Source: a virus | IMG/VR virus record: IMGVR_UViG_3300044730_000851 | Span: 1-64,000 of that record | Length of the DNA stretch: 64,000 bases | Direction: 5' to 3' (one strand) | Part shown: piece by piece, positions 15,700 through 24,029 of the stretch | How the letters are laid out: the number at the start of each line of letters is the position of its first letter | How positions within the stretch are numbered: position 1 is the first letter of the stretch | Notes under the pieces: model-generated | Database searches by the model: none | The model's input: the letters and a program-made list of their open reading frames with translations, nothing else | Told to the model about the DNA's origin: nothing | Position numbers and translations under genes: made by a program

Positions 15700-16550
15700 G
15701 AGGCATCCCCGAAGGATGCGCACTGCTTGCAGGATCCGGAAGTCTTTACGCAGTTCGGTACCTGCTGTGCCTCGACAGCGGCCACCACACGGGCGGCCTC
15801 CTGAATGGCGGGCTCGGAGATCGAAGGGTCGTACGGAACGTTGAATTCCTTAACGCTCTGATCAGCCTTCAACTCGTAGATGAAGACGACTTCCTCCGGA
15901 GCAGAGTCGATGAGATCCTTGTCGGCCATCCTGTGCAGGATCTCCAGGTACAACTGGGCCTGGCGCAGATGACTGGGGAAGGGACGTCGTGTGTCCTTCC
16001 AGGCCTGGAAGATGTCGCGGCCGTCTCGAAGTAGAGACGGGGCCTCAAATCGGAATGTGCCCGGTCCGATGGTCTTGATCTCGATGAGGAAGTCGTCGCC
16101 GAGGCCCTTGACCCAGCCGTCAGCCGAGCCCTCAATCCGAAGATCCAGGTCGTAGAGGGGAACCTCTCTGTACTTGACCTCCGACAGGTCAACGATGTCG
16201 CTGGACATGCTCCAGAAGGTGCTGTCGTCGGATGCCTTCCAGAGGCCGTAGAGGCAGCCCATCTCTGCGAGGTAGTTCTGCCACTTGGCATGAATGCAGT
16301 GGCCGTGATCGAAGATGGACTGCAGACGTAGTGCATGGCGCTCCACTGGTGGCGTGTACCCAAGAAGTCGGTAGTACGCCGCCCGTGGGCAGAAGTCGTC
16401 CTTGACCAATTCACTGGGGTGAAGAACGTCCTGTCGACGAGAGGTGTCGGCGGGTCTCTCCAGGAGATGCCGCTCGATGTCACCAATCAGACGAGTCGGT
16501 GCCTTCTTCGTCTCCATCCACTGCGCCAGAGCGCTTTGCTTTTTTGGCAT
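15696..16550 (-). CDS. Cas4/RecB-like exonuclease with Fe-S cluster, 284 aa
   Basis: The cysteine layout of the Fe-S nuclease group (Cas4, AddB) is present: Cys54 in DDFCPRAAYY and Cys267, Cys274, Cys277 at the C-terminus. Between them lie GSADGW (metal-binding Asp, ~residue 142) and LIEIKT, the ExK motif of PD-(D/E)XK nucleases. It should resect DNA ends during phage recombination, working with the RecA-like protein. The ATG at 16550 has a poorly spaced ribosome site, and the gene overlaps WhiB by 71 bp, so a start at the internal ATG of METKKAP is possible. Confidence 0.85.
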   Translation of the reverse strand: MPKKQSALAQWMETKKAPTRLIGDIERHLLERPADTSRRQDVLHPSELVKDDFCPRAAYYRLLGYTPPVERHALRLQSIFDHGHCIHAKWQNYLAEMGCLYGLWKASDDSTFWSMSSDIVDLSEVKYREVPLYDLDLRIEGSADGWVKGLGDDFLIEIKTIGPGTFRFEAPSLLRDGRDIFQAWKDTRRPFPSHLRQAQLYLEILHRMADKDLIDSAPEEVVFIYELKADQSVKEFNVPYDPSISEPAIQEAARVVAAVEAQQVPNCVKTSGSCKQCASFGDAS

Positions 16551-16875
16551 CTCCGCCCGGCCCCTTCAGGATCCATGCCTTGAAGGAGACTTGTGGGTGC
16601 TCCTTGCGGTACCGCTTGCGAAGGTGCGAGCGTTCACGGTGTGAAAGTCCTCCCCAAATCCCGTGTGTGTCCTGGGTCTCCAGGGAGTACCAAAGGCATG
16701 CACGACGGACAGGGCATTCACCTTGACCGTCCGTGCCCCAGCAGACGGCCTTGGCCTTGTCTGCGATGCCCTTGTAGAGGCGTCGGTCTCGGGGCGGATA
16801 GAAGAGGTCCGTGGGGACGTCGTTCTTCGCGCACTTGGCTTCGTAGCGCCAGGCCCATTCGGGCTCAGCCACCAT
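16480..16875 (-). CDS. WhiB-family transcription regulator with expanded Cys spacing, 131 aa
   Basis: WhiB proteins hold a 4Fe-4S cluster and bind the major sigma factor; they are essentially confined to actinobacteria and their phages. Here Cys15, Cys45, Cys54 and Cys60 are present with CPVRRAC and the GIWGG turn (72-76), followed by a basic helix (RERSHLRKRYRK). Unusually, the second and third cysteines are eight residues apart instead of two, with WGTDGQGE inserted. A strong AGGAGG ribosome site precedes ATG 16875, and a promoter-like sequence lies about 80 bp upstream. The 3' end overlaps the exonuclease gene by 71 bp. Confidence 0.88.
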   Translation of the reverse strand: MVAEPEWAWRYEAKCAKNDVPTDLFYPPRDRRLYKGIADKAKAVCWGTDGQGECPVRRACLWYSLETQDTHGIWGGLSHRERSHLRKRYRKEHPQVSFKAWILKGPGGDAKKAKRSGAVDGDEEGTDSSDW

Positions 16876-16953
16876 GCACCCTCCTGAGGTGTCCTGTTGT
16901 CATTTACGGCAAGAGGGCGCATTAGGTGGGTGACTCCCTTCACGATTGGTTGA

Positions 16954-16982
16954 ACTCTATGTAATCGGGATACGCAGTGCAA
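16954..16982 (-). promoter_or_regulatory. Putative promoter of the WhiB gene
   Basis: On the minus strand TTGCAC (16977-16982) and TAGAGT (16954-16959) are 17 bp apart, in the 116-bp gap before the WhiB gene. TGACGTAA abuts the -35 box (16983-16990). The ACTTGC -35 context and TAnnGT -10 match those at 2868-2896 and 22348-22376. The -10 lies about 80 bp from the ATG, leaving a leader that may be regulated. Confidence 0.45.
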
Positions 16983-16991
16983 GTTACGTCA

Positions 16992-17321
16992 CTAAGACGG
17001 CGTGTCAGCCGTCTTATCGAGGCCGGTGATGGCAACAAAGTCGTCCTCCAGCAGGACGACGTAGTCGCGCCCGTCCAGTGACACGCAGAAGATCGGAGTG
17101 CGTCCGACGAGCAGGGCCTCAGTCTCGACCTTCTTCAGTTCGGATGCTTTGAGCGAGAAAGACTTGGCAGCCGTGTACTTGTGCTCGGCCAGGTAGTCCT
17201 CCGACCGGACGTCGCCCTTGCGGGACCAGAAGGCTCCCGAAGCCGCGGTGCGGGAACCTCCGAGAATCTTCTCCAGGCGCTTTTCGTGTGCCTGTGACTG
17301 CTTCTGTCCGTGGGTCTTCAC
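16992..17321 (-). CDS. Putative PD-(D/E)XK endonuclease / resolvase, 109 aa
   Basis: The stretch KGDVRSEDYLAEHKYT carries an Asp then an ExK-like EHK, followed by a helix (SELKKVETEALLVGR) and a strand (PIFCVSLDG), the layout of small phage Holliday-junction or RecB-like nucleases. The GTG start overlaps the RecA-like gene's TGA stop in a GTGA junction, so it is co-translated with a recombinase, which supports a recombination role. It ends just before the WhiB promoter region. Confidence 0.7.
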   Translation of the reverse strand: MKTHGQKQSQAHEKRLEKILGGSRTAASGAFWSRKGDVRSEDYLAEHKYTAAKSFSLKASELKKVETEALLVGRTPIFCVSLDGRDYVVLLEDDFVAITGLDKTADTPS

Positions 17322-18358
17322 GACACCGCCATCGGACGGTCGTCCATGGCCATCACCTTGGCGGTGAGTTCCTCAGCAAGGTCGATCTCCTCGCGGACGG
17401 ACTCAAGGACGGCTTCGAGGCCCTGCCACTTGCGGTCGCCGTAGTAGTACCAGGCTCCCTTGCGATCCAAGATGTCGAAGACGTTGCACATCGAAACGAT
17501 CTCCTTGGCGGTGTCGTATGAGCCGACCGGGATGTCGCCACCGTCGTCGAAGTAGTAGTCGACGTACGCGACCCTTTGAGGGGGTGCGGACTTATTCTTG
17601 AGGGTCCTGATCCGAACGGACTGGCCCACGCGCTTCTTGTTTTGGCCGCTGCCTATCTCGATCCACTCGTCCCTCTTGACCTCGCACCTAACGAAGAATG
17701 CGTAGTCCTTGCCCACGCCGCCTGGTGTGGTGCGCGGGTCTCCGTGCATGACGCCGATCTTGTAGCGCCACTGGTTGATGATGATTCCGAGAACCGGCCG
17801 TTCCTCTTCAACTAGAGAACGCTTCATGGCTGCTCCAACTTTGCGAAAGAACTTGTTGATGAGCAGGGCTCCACGACCGATGGTCATCTCTTCCATGGTC
17901 CTGTCGGCTTCGGGTGTCGGCACCAGGGCGGGTAGGGAGTCGACCACGATGGCGTCCACAGCCTTAGACTCGGCAAAGGCGATGACTGCGTCGAAGGCTT
18001 CCTCCATGACGGTCGTTTCTACGACGATGACTCGGTCGGTATCGACGCCGCACATCTGGGCGTACTGGGGAACCCACGCCTCCGCGGCGACCCACACAGT
18101 GGTGAAATCGGGATTCTTCGCCTGGTTGGCAGCGATGGTTTTGAGGGCCAACATAGTCTTGCCATGGCTGGGTTCCCCAATCAGTTCAGTCCACTGATTA
18201 CCAGGGAGACCGCCACCAAGGATGTAGTCCCAGGTAACCGAGCCTGTAGTGAACCGCGGGATGACCTCAGAGTGGATGTCGCTGCCGAGAACAACCACCC
18301 CACCTCCGAACTTCTTGTTCAGAAGAGCCACGATCTTCTTCGCGTCGTCGTTAATCAT
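17318..18358 (-). CDS. RecA/UvsX-like recombinase, 346 aa
   Basis: Walker A is GEPSHGKT (61-68). The stretch INQWRYKIGVMHGDP followed by TTPGG is diagnostic of RecA (L2 and adjacent region), and IVVDSLPAL is Walker B. It should form ATP-dependent filaments on ssDNA and drive strand exchange for recombination and recombination-dependent replication. The length equals bacterial RecA. ATG start at 18358, overlapping the upstream proline-rich zinc-ribbon gene (ATGA). Partners in the operon are the nuclease-like protein downstream and the Cas4-like exonuclease. Confidence 0.92.
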   Translation of the reverse strand: MINDDAKKIVALLNKKFGGGVVVLGSDIHSEVIPRFTTGSVTWDYILGGGLPGNQWTELIGEPSHGKTMLALKTIAANQAKNPDFTTVWVAAEAWVPQYAQMCGVDTDRVIVVETTVMEEAFDAVIAFAESKAVDAIVVDSLPALVPTPEADRTMEEMTIGRGALLINKFFRKVGAAMKRSLVEEERPVLGIIINQWRYKIGVMHGDPRTTPGGVGKDYAFFVRCEVKRDEWIEIGSGQNKKRVGQSVRIRTLKNKSAPPQRVAYVDYYFDDGGDIPVGSYDTAKEIVSMCNVFDILDRKGAWYYYGDRKWQGLEAVLESVREEIDLAEELTAKVMAMDDRPMAVS

Positions 18359-18723
18359 GCGGGGGGTACTCCTTGAAGGTCTCGTCCATAGGTGTAACCG
18401 CAGGCGTAGCAGCGGGGAGCGGGTGCAACAGTTCCGCCGGATTCTGAGATGAGGCCCCCGGCGTTAGATCGGGAGAAGTACAGGTTGCTGCCGCAGTTGG
18501 GGCAGGATCCGGTCTCTCGCTGGGAGGCCTCGCCGCCGTGCCACTGCGTGGAGACCTCAGCGAAGTTCGAAGGCGTGACCTGAACGTTGGGGGCCACAGG
18601 AGGCGGGGTCGGAGCCAGGCGCGCAGGAGGCGGTGGCGAAGGTGGATACGACGAAGTCCTTGGTGAGGCGGGCTGTGGGTTCGGCGAACCCAGTCTCTTC
18701 TCCCACCACGATGAATTGCTCAC
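18355..18723 (-). CDS. Proline-rich zinc-ribbon protein, 122 aa
   Basis: Starts at GTG 18723, overlapping the polymerase TGA stop (GTGA). Residues ~15-50 form a Pro/Ser-rich linker with several PPPP/PPP runs; residues ~75-110 hold CPNCGS and CYACGY, a zinc ribbon. An adaptor that links DNA polymerase and RecA activities is conceivable from position, but this is speculation. Confidence 0.65.
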   Translation of the reverse strand: MSNSSWWEKRLGSPNPQPASPRTSSYPPSPPPPARLAPTPPPVAPNVQVTPSNFAEVSTQWHGGEASQRETGSCPNCGSNLYFSRSNAGGLISESGGTVAPAPRCYACGYTYGRDLQGVPPA

Positions 18724-20669
18724 TTGGCCTCTCCCCATCTCTGTGCGCTGGTTACTTCTGCTTTCAGTGGAACCCCGAGGCGTGGGATGTAGACGCCTTC
18801 CATGGCCTCGGTCACGGCATGAATGGACTCCTCAACGAGTGCGTCCGGGGTCACTACGACCATTTCGTCATGGACGGTCAGGACGAGGTACGCGCCCTCC
18901 GGGAGCATCTGGTCAGCCCGTACGAGAGCAATCTTCATGACGTCAGCGGCGCTGCCTTGAATCAAGGTGTTGAACGCCTGGCGCTGGGCCTTGGCCCGAA
19001 TCCACCCGGTGTCGCTGTCAAGGTCCGGCAGATAGCGCCGACGGCCTGTGATGGTCGACACGAATGGTGGGTTTTGCATCCTGGCCTGCTTAATCGTCAA
19101 GGCCTTCAATTTGTTGATGCTCTTGAACTTGTCCCCGAAGTCGTCCAGAAGTGACTTGGCCTCGTCCGCAGCGATTCCCAGTTGACGGGATATCTTGTCG
19201 GGGCCGACGCCGTAGGCGATGGAAAGGACGAGGACCTTTCCTGCCTTGCGGTCCACGCCCATCCGGTCTCCGATGGCGGTGTAGATGTCCCCGCCGTCTC
19301 GGTACGTCTCCAACATGACGGCGTCCTGGGAGAAGCCTGCGATAAGTCGCGGCTCGATCTGGCTGTAGTCGGCGACGACAAGACTATGTCCGGGCGGCGC
19401 CACAAAGAGGTCTCGAATGAGCCTTCCGTAGTGGGTGCCGCTACTGGGGACATTCTGGAGGTTCGGGTTCCGCGACGAAAAGCGTCCTGTCTGCGCGCCG
19501 ATGGGATTGAAGTCGGTGTGGATAAGGCCGTTGTCAACCAGGCCCTTCTTGGCTTCGTCTCCGCGGTACGGGAGCACGTAAGTGGACAGCAGTTTGCTGA
19601 GGCCAGCGTGCTCCAAGAGCAGGTCTACCAGGTGGTCCTTCCCGCGGAAAACCTCTAAAGCCTCGGCACTGACCGAGTAGTCGGAGATCGTCAACGGAAT
19701 GCCTGCGCGCTTCTTCTCCTTACCCTTAGGAGTCAAAGTCGTTGGGCGCAAGCCTCGACCTCCCTGGTCCTTAGGTCCGTACAGCAGGGCCTGCTTGTCG
19801 CTGTTGGCGTTCAAGTTGAACTTGCGCCCAGCAGTCTTCTCAATCTTCGTTCGGACCACCTCGGCGTCGGCGTCCAGTTGATCCTTGAGCCGATCCAACT
19901 GATCGGTGTCGATGGGCGTGCCTGCCAGTCGCATCTTGGTGATGACCGGCAGAACGTCCATCTCTAAAGAGAAGACCTGGCTGAGCCGATCCGTCTGGAT
20001 CCGGTCGCGGAGCGCGACCCAAACGCTGGCCGATGCCTTAACGTCCAAGAGCACGTACTTGGAGACGACCTCGAAGGCGTGACTCTCAACTTCTGCTCCG
20101 ACGCCCTTCTCGACATCGATGTCGCAGTAGATCTTGGCGACGTCCTTTAGCCCGTAGCCGAAGGCACGACTGGAGTCGACCAGGAAGGAAGCCACCATCG
20201 TGCAGGCATAAGGTCCCGAGGGGATGTCGCCCAGATACTTGGCGACCGAACCAACATCGAAGGACAGGTTGTGCCCCACCTTCAGGACGTTGTCGTCGAA
20301 CATGAGGGGCTTCAAAATCCCGAACGCGGTGGTGCGGTCCAGGTGGGGCGTTGGGTCCGAAAACGTCCGAGTGATCTTCTTGCGGTCCACTGAGTAATCG
20401 CTCTTGCGGGGCTTAAGTCCGCGGGCCAGCCGCTCGCGGAGATCCTCAGTGTCCTTAAGGGGGAAGCCTTCCTCGATCAGATCCCCGTTGGGGAAGTTCA
20501 GGGGAACTGACCACTGGTGCTTGTCATCCCCGATCCCAATCCATACGACGTCGTTCCTCCAGGGATCTCCCCGGAATCCGATCGTCTCTACGTCGAAGCA
20601 GAAGAACTCTGCCTCGTTTTGCAAGTAGCCAACTGCGTCATACAACTGGTCGGCGTCGGTCACCAACAT
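18720..20669 (-). CDS. Family A DNA polymerase with 3'-5' exonuclease, 649 aa
   Basis: The replicative polymerase. The exonuclease domain shows FDVET (Asp26, Glu28), VGHNLSFDVG and YVLLDV. The polymerase domain shows motif A DYSQIEPRL (~435), the O-helix segment RAKAQRQAFNTLIQGSAAD and motif C VHDEMVV (~599). No 5'-3' exonuclease domain is present, as usual for phage enzymes. The residue after the motif B Gln/Ala region and the Phe/Tyr/Leu selectivity positions appear conventional. ATG 20669 has AGGGAG upstream. Helicase, primase and the probable ssDNA-binding protein are encoded upstream in the same block. Confidence 0.95.
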   Translation of the reverse strand: MLVTDADQLYDAVGYLQNEAEFFCFDVETIGFRGDPWRNDVVWIGIGDDKHQWSVPLNFPNGDLIEEGFPLKDTEDLRERLARGLKPRKSDYSVDRKKITRTFSDPTPHLDRTTAFGILKPLMFDDNVLKVGHNLSFDVGSVAKYLGDIPSGPYACTMVASFLVDSSRAFGYGLKDVAKIYCDIDVEKGVGAEVESHAFEVVSKYVLLDVKASASVWVALRDRIQTDRLSQVFSLEMDVLPVITKMRLAGTPIDTDQLDRLKDQLDADAEVVRTKIEKTAGRKFNLNANSDKQALLYGPKDQGGRGLRPTTLTPKGKEKKRAGIPLTISDYSVSAEALEVFRGKDHLVDLLLEHAGLSKLLSTYVLPYRGDEAKKGLVDNGLIHTDFNPIGAQTGRFSSRNPNLQNVPSSGTHYGRLIRDLFVAPPGHSLVVADYSQIEPRLIAGFSQDAVMLETYRDGGDIYTAIGDRMGVDRKAGKVLVLSIAYGVGPDKISRQLGIAADEAKSLLDDFGDKFKSINKLKALTIKQARMQNPPFVSTITGRRRYLPDLDSDTGWIRAKAQRQAFNTLIQGSAADVMKIALVRADQMLPEGAYLVLTVHDEMVVVTPDALVEESIHAVTEAMEGVYIPRLGVPLKAEVTSAQRWGEAK

Positions 20670-20692
20670 CTGGACTCCCTGAGATAAGTGAG

Positions 20693-20743
20693 GGCCGGGG
20701 GCCGGATCGGCAAGGGGGAAGGCGAGATCGACAGCCCCCGGCC
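20693..20743. terminator. Strong hairpin before the DNA polymerase gene
   Basis: GGCCGGGGGC (20693-20702) and GCCCCCGGCC (20734-20743) are perfect 10-bp inverted repeats in the 85-bp gap between the probable ssDNA-binding protein gene and the polymerase gene. There is no T tract, so rather than a full terminator it may attenuate or stabilise mRNA to set different levels of the two proteins. Confidence 0.5.
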
Positions 20744-20754
20744 ACTCATAGAGA

Positions 20755-21447
20755 TCAGTCGCGTCGGGGGTTTCGCGACGTGATCTCCGCCTTGACCTCC
20801 TCCATCAACTTCACGTTGGGGGTAGGGATGATGGAATCAGAGAGAGCCTCAGCGCCGGACACGATTGCCTCGGCGTCCGCCACGGACATCTCCCACTCCT
20901 CTTCGAGGAATTGGGGGCGAACCTTTTCGACGTTGAAGAGCGTCTTGGGACCGGTGCCGGTCTTGCTGAGTGAGTAGTACATCCGGTCCAGGGGACCGGT
21001 GGCGCTGTCCATGTCGTAGCGGTGGAAGATCTGCGCGGTGGTGGGTGAGATGGTGAGAATCTCCACCTGGGGCTCTTCCGCGGACAGGTTCACCAGGGAG
21101 AAGCAGATCTTGCGGCGGGGCTTGTCGCCAATACTGCACAGCGGACAGGTCGCATCGTCGGTGCAGGTAAAGGACTTCTTACCCTGGCGCTCGTTGATCC
21201 AGTGCTGGTTGTAGACCGCGAAGGGCTCACGGCCCAGGAACTTGACCAACTGCTTGTCCTCGGTCCAGCGGAAGTCGTTCGTGTACTGGCCTGAGTTGGA
21301 CGACTTGAGGGCGGCATCCCAACCACTCTGGATGGCGGAGGATCGGGGTGCGCGAACGTTCTCATCGTCTTCCCGGTAGGGCTCTTCCATGAGGCCCTCG
21401 TCCAGGATGTAATCGGCGGTGTCTCGGCGGCGTGCGGCGGTAGGCAT
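20755..21447 (-). CDS. Probable single-stranded DNA-binding protein, 230 aa
   Basis: Residues 95-104 (CTDDATCPLC) followed by SIGDKPRRK are the cysteine knuckle and basic segment seen in gp32-like ssDNA-binding proteins of actinophages and other phages. The following strands (ICFSLVNL, VEILTIS) fit an OB fold, and the C-terminal ~70 residues are acidic, as expected for partner binding. The final residues are, however, basic (NPRRD). ATG start 21447 has AGGAG upstream. A hairpin follows the gene and may separate its high expression from the polymerase. Confidence 0.7.
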   Translation of the reverse strand: MPTAARRRDTADYILDEGLMEEPYREDDENVRAPRSSAIQSGWDAALKSSNSGQYTNDFRWTEDKQLVKFLGREPFAVYNQHWINERQGKKSFTCTDDATCPLCSIGDKPRRKICFSLVNLSAEEPQVEILTISPTTAQIFHRYDMDSATGPLDRMYYSLSKTGTGPKTLFNVEKVRPQFLEEEWEMSVADAEAIVSGAEALSDSIIPTPNVKLMEEVKAEITSRNPRRD

Positions 21448-21459
21448 ATCGGCTTTCTC

Positions 21460-21909
21460 CTAGTTTTTGTCGTTCTTCCAGCGCTCGACTAGAGCGATGG
21501 TCAGATCTACGTGCTTCTTCCACTCGATGCGGGCGTTGCCGAGAAGGCCGCGAGATGAGAACTCTTCGACGGCGATCTCGATCATGGGTCGGGTGTAGAC
21601 CCGTTTGCCGGGGTGCTCCTTGCCTCTGGCATCGGTGTACCCCGGAAGTCGGTAGGGAGTCCGGGGCAGGTAGCCGCGGCGTTCCCACAAGCGAATGGTG
21701 ACGGCAGACTTTCCAAGTGCCTGAGCGAGAGAGCCCGGGAAGAAGTACTCCACGACCTCCCCGCCAGGACGCATCTTCTTGATGGGGCTGCTGTCCCAAG
21801 ACCTCTCAGCCATCTTGACCGGAGTCTCGGGAGCCTCGCGGCGGAGCCGCTTTGACCCTGGGTAGTACAGATCAGAGAAGAACGTGTCTACTTCAACTTC
21901 AGCGCCCAT
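21460..21909 (-). CDS. MerR-type helix-turn-helix protein, 149 aa
   Basis: Residues ~55-110 read FFPGSLAQALGKSAVTIRLW then ERRGYLPRTPYRLPG and RVYTRPMIEIAVEEF, the winged HTH of MerR-like proteins. No effector-binding domain follows beyond a short helix. It may regulate transcription or act as an excision-like DNA-bending factor. The promoter at the head of this operon (22348-22376) contains a dyad between its -35 and -10, which is where MerR proteins bind; autoregulation is therefore plausible. Confidence 0.75.
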   Translation of the reverse strand: MGAEVEVDTFFSDLYYPGSKRLRREAPETPVKMAERSWDSSPIKKMRPGGEVVEYFFPGSLAQALGKSAVTIRLWERRGYLPRTPYRLPGYTDARGKEHPGKRVYTRPMIEIAVEEFSSRGLLGNARIEWKKHVDLTIALVERWKNDKN

Positions 21910-22322
21910 GACACCTTCGTTTCGAACATCGCCTCAAGGTCGTCCTCGGTGAGCAGGTCTTCCTGCTTGGCCTCCCAGACTTCGGCCTCATCCACCTGAC
22001 GAACGAACTTGGTGCAGCGGGTCAGCAAGTCCTTCTCCTGGAGAATCTCCTGCGCGCGGTCCTCGTCCAACTTCTGCGAGACGCGGCGCTCCTTGACGAG
22101 TCCGCGCACTCCCTCGATCTGATCGGGCAGTTCGAGCCAGATGTGCCCGACGTCGTCGGGCTCGCCGAGCGCATCGACGGTCTCGATGATGGAGTCGCGA
22201 AGTTCCTTCTGGCGCGCGGCAAGTGCCTCAGCCTGCGACTTGACGAACTGGTACTCCTTCACCAGCGAGACGAACGGGTCCTCGCTGCGGATCTCCCGAA
22301 CAGTGTTGGCTACGCGTGCCAT
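21888..22322 (-). CDS. Hypothetical coiled-coil protein, 144 aa
   Basis: Start chosen at ATG 22322 (MARVANTVREIR), which follows GGGAGGGAAG; a longer frame to 22376 would start inside the promoter. The protein is rich in Glu, Lys and Arg with a helix from ~20 to 55 and a second helical part at the end; a single tight beta region (VGHIWLELP) lies between. No family recognised. It overlaps the MerR-like gene by 22 bp. Confidence 0.65.
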   Translation of the reverse strand: MARVANTVREIRSEDPFVSLVKEYQFVKSQAEALAARQKELRDSIIETVDALGEPDDVGHIWLELPDQIEGVRGLVKERRVSQKLDEDRAQEILQEKDLLTRCTKFVRQVDEAEVWEAKQEDLLTEDDLEAMFETKVSWALKLK

Positions 22323-22347
22323 GGTCTTCCCTCCCTGTGTCTGCCCG

Positions 22348-22376
22348 ACCGTACATGGCAGAGACGTTCTCTGCAA
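22348..22376 (-). promoter_or_regulatory. Putative promoter with nested operator dyad
   Basis: On the minus strand TTGCAG (22371-22376) and TACGGT (22348-22353) are 17 bp apart, 26 bp upstream of ATG 22322. Within the promoter, GCAGAGA (22358-22364) and TCTCTGC (22368-22374) form a perfect 7-bp dyad around CGT that covers the spacer and the -35 edge. This looks like an operator; the MerR-like protein in the same operon is a natural candidate ligand. Confidence 0.5.
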
Positions 22377-22433
22377 GTAGGCCTGACGGTGTGTCGATTC
22401 AACAAGTAGAACGATAGACAGAGGGTCTGACAG

Positions 22434-24029
22434 TCAGCCCTGACCGCGAAGGAAGCCCAGGAGGCTACCCACTCCCAAGCGCACCCCTCCACGGGTATCT
22501 ATGCCCTGCCCGTCCACAACGGCACCGGCCACCGAGTTCTTCTGCCGCAGTAAGTCGTGCTGGCGGATCTCGATGCTGCCGTCCGTCAGTAGGTCCTGGA
22601 TCACGACGGTCGGCCAGCGGCTGGACGCGCGGCGGATGCGTCCGTTGCGTTGTACGGCTGTACCAGCCGACCACGGAAGATCGAAGTTGACGAGCAGGTT
22701 GGCCTGCGGCAGATCGACGCCGTACCCACCTGCGTCAGTCGAGACCAACACGCGCACATCGGGGTCTTCCTGGAAGGAGATCTTGGCGGCCTCTTTCTGT
22801 CTGGCGTCGAGGTCACCGGAGTACACGACACCGTCAAGCAGTTCAGCGATCCTGTTGGCGGACAGTCGGAACGAAGTAAAGACGACCACCTTGGCGTCAT
22901 CGTCTGAGTCCAGGTGATCTCGTACCAGTGCCTGCAGCGCTTCCATCTTCTTGTTCTTGGCCGACAGGAGTGACTCCCGGACTCCGTCCTCGGAGACAAG
23001 TGCGTAAGCGACGGGAGATCCGAGAGTGCGGGCGGAGTCGCCCTCAAGACGGGCACCAAACGCGTCGGCGGACTCGACCGCCAACTCCGGAAAGGTAGCC
23101 AACTGTCGCAGCAGCATGAGTCGGCTCATGATCGGTCCAAGGACGTCGTCGGGAGGTCCCTTCCTTTGTGATACGCCGTAGTGCGCCGAAACGTCCCACG
23201 AAGTTCCGTAAGCCTGCACCGCGGACTCCAACAGTTCGGTGAGTTCGTCTGCAACGGTCCGGTAGATACCGCGCACCGTGCGTTCCATCGGAACGATCAA
23301 CGGGTCTCGGTGGATAGTGTCAGGTAGGTACGGTGCGACGTCCGGGTCAGTCTGCGTCTTCCTGATGAGTACGCCAGAGATTCGCGTGTGTAGCCGATCG
23401 AGATTGGTGTACCTCTGAACGCCGCCCCACTGATTGCGGACGATGTAGGACGCGTCGAAGTGGTCAAAGCGACCTAGGATCTTCCCGTCTACGGCCTGCA
23501 GGATGCTGAAGATCTCCTCAGGCTTGCCGTTCTCCACGGGGGTTCCCGTTAAGGCGTACCTGACGTCAACGGACCGGGCGAGATCCTTGATCTTCTTGGA
23601 TCTCTTGCTGCGAAATCCCTTGATGGCCGTGGCCTCGTCGATAATGATCGCGTCGAGATCTAGGTCGGTAACGAACGACCAGTCATTCACGACGCTCTCG
23701 TAGTTCATCACCACGTACTGAATGTCGTTGTACTGCCAGTTAACCGCAGAGCGAATCTGAGAATGGCGTTTGGTCTTGGTCCCATCAACCACGATTGCGT
23801 TGCTGTCCGTGAAGTTGGATACGGACGTACCCCATTGGTACTTGAGGCTGGCTAGGGCAACCACCAGCGTGGGCTTGCGTATCTGCCCGGCGGCGCGCAA
23901 GTTCTCGACGGCAGACAGTGAAATAACGGTCTTGCCTAGTCCCAGGTCGTAGGCGACGAGGATCTTCTTCCTATTGACCATCGTCTCCACGGCCTCCCGC
24001 TGGTACGGGAGAAGTTCACCGGTGAACAT
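22434..24029 (-). CDS. SNF2/DEAD-like superfamily 2 helicase, 531 aa
   Basis: Motif I is DLGLGKT (28-34), motif II is IIDEAT (~131), motif III is ALTGTPVEN and the C-terminal RecA lobe carries VLVSTDAGGYGVDLPQ and VQRNGRIRR (motif VI). The domain order is that of SNF2-type phage helicases, which can unwind or remodel DNA during replication or recombination. The start ATG (24027-24029) overlaps the upstream stop in a TGATG junction. Unlike UvsW the protein lacks an extra N-terminal domain. Confidence 0.9.
   Translation of the reverse strand: MFTGELLPYQREAVETMVNRKKILVAYDLGLGKTVISLSAVENLRAAGQIRKPTLVVALASLKYQWGTSVSNFTDSNAIVVDGTKTKRHSQIRSAVNWQYNDIQYVVMNYESVVNDWSFVTDLDLDAIIIDEATAIKGFRSKRSKKIKDLARSVDVRYALTGTPVENGKPEEIFSILQAVDGKILGRFDHFDASYIVRNQWGGVQRYTNLDRLHTRISGVLIRKTQTDPDVAPYLPDTIHRDPLIVPMERTVRGIYRTVADELTELLESAVQAYGTSWDVSAHYGVSQRKGPPDDVLGPIMSRLMLLRQLATFPELAVESADAFGARLEGDSARTLGSPVAYALVSEDGVRESLLSAKNKKMEALQALVRDHLDSDDDAKVVVFTSFRLSANRIAELLDGVVYSGDLDARQKEAAKISFQEDPDVRVLVSTDAGGYGVDLPQANLLVNFDLPWSAGTAVQRNGRIRRASSRWPTVVIQDLLTDGSIEIRQHDLLRQKNSVAGAVVDGQGIDTRGGVRLGVGSLLGFLRGQG

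Noticed and set aside
16876-16991. A tRNA gene in the gap upstream of WhiB
   Set aside because: No cloverleaf arms or T-loop (GGTTCGA-type) sequence are present; only promoter-like boxes.
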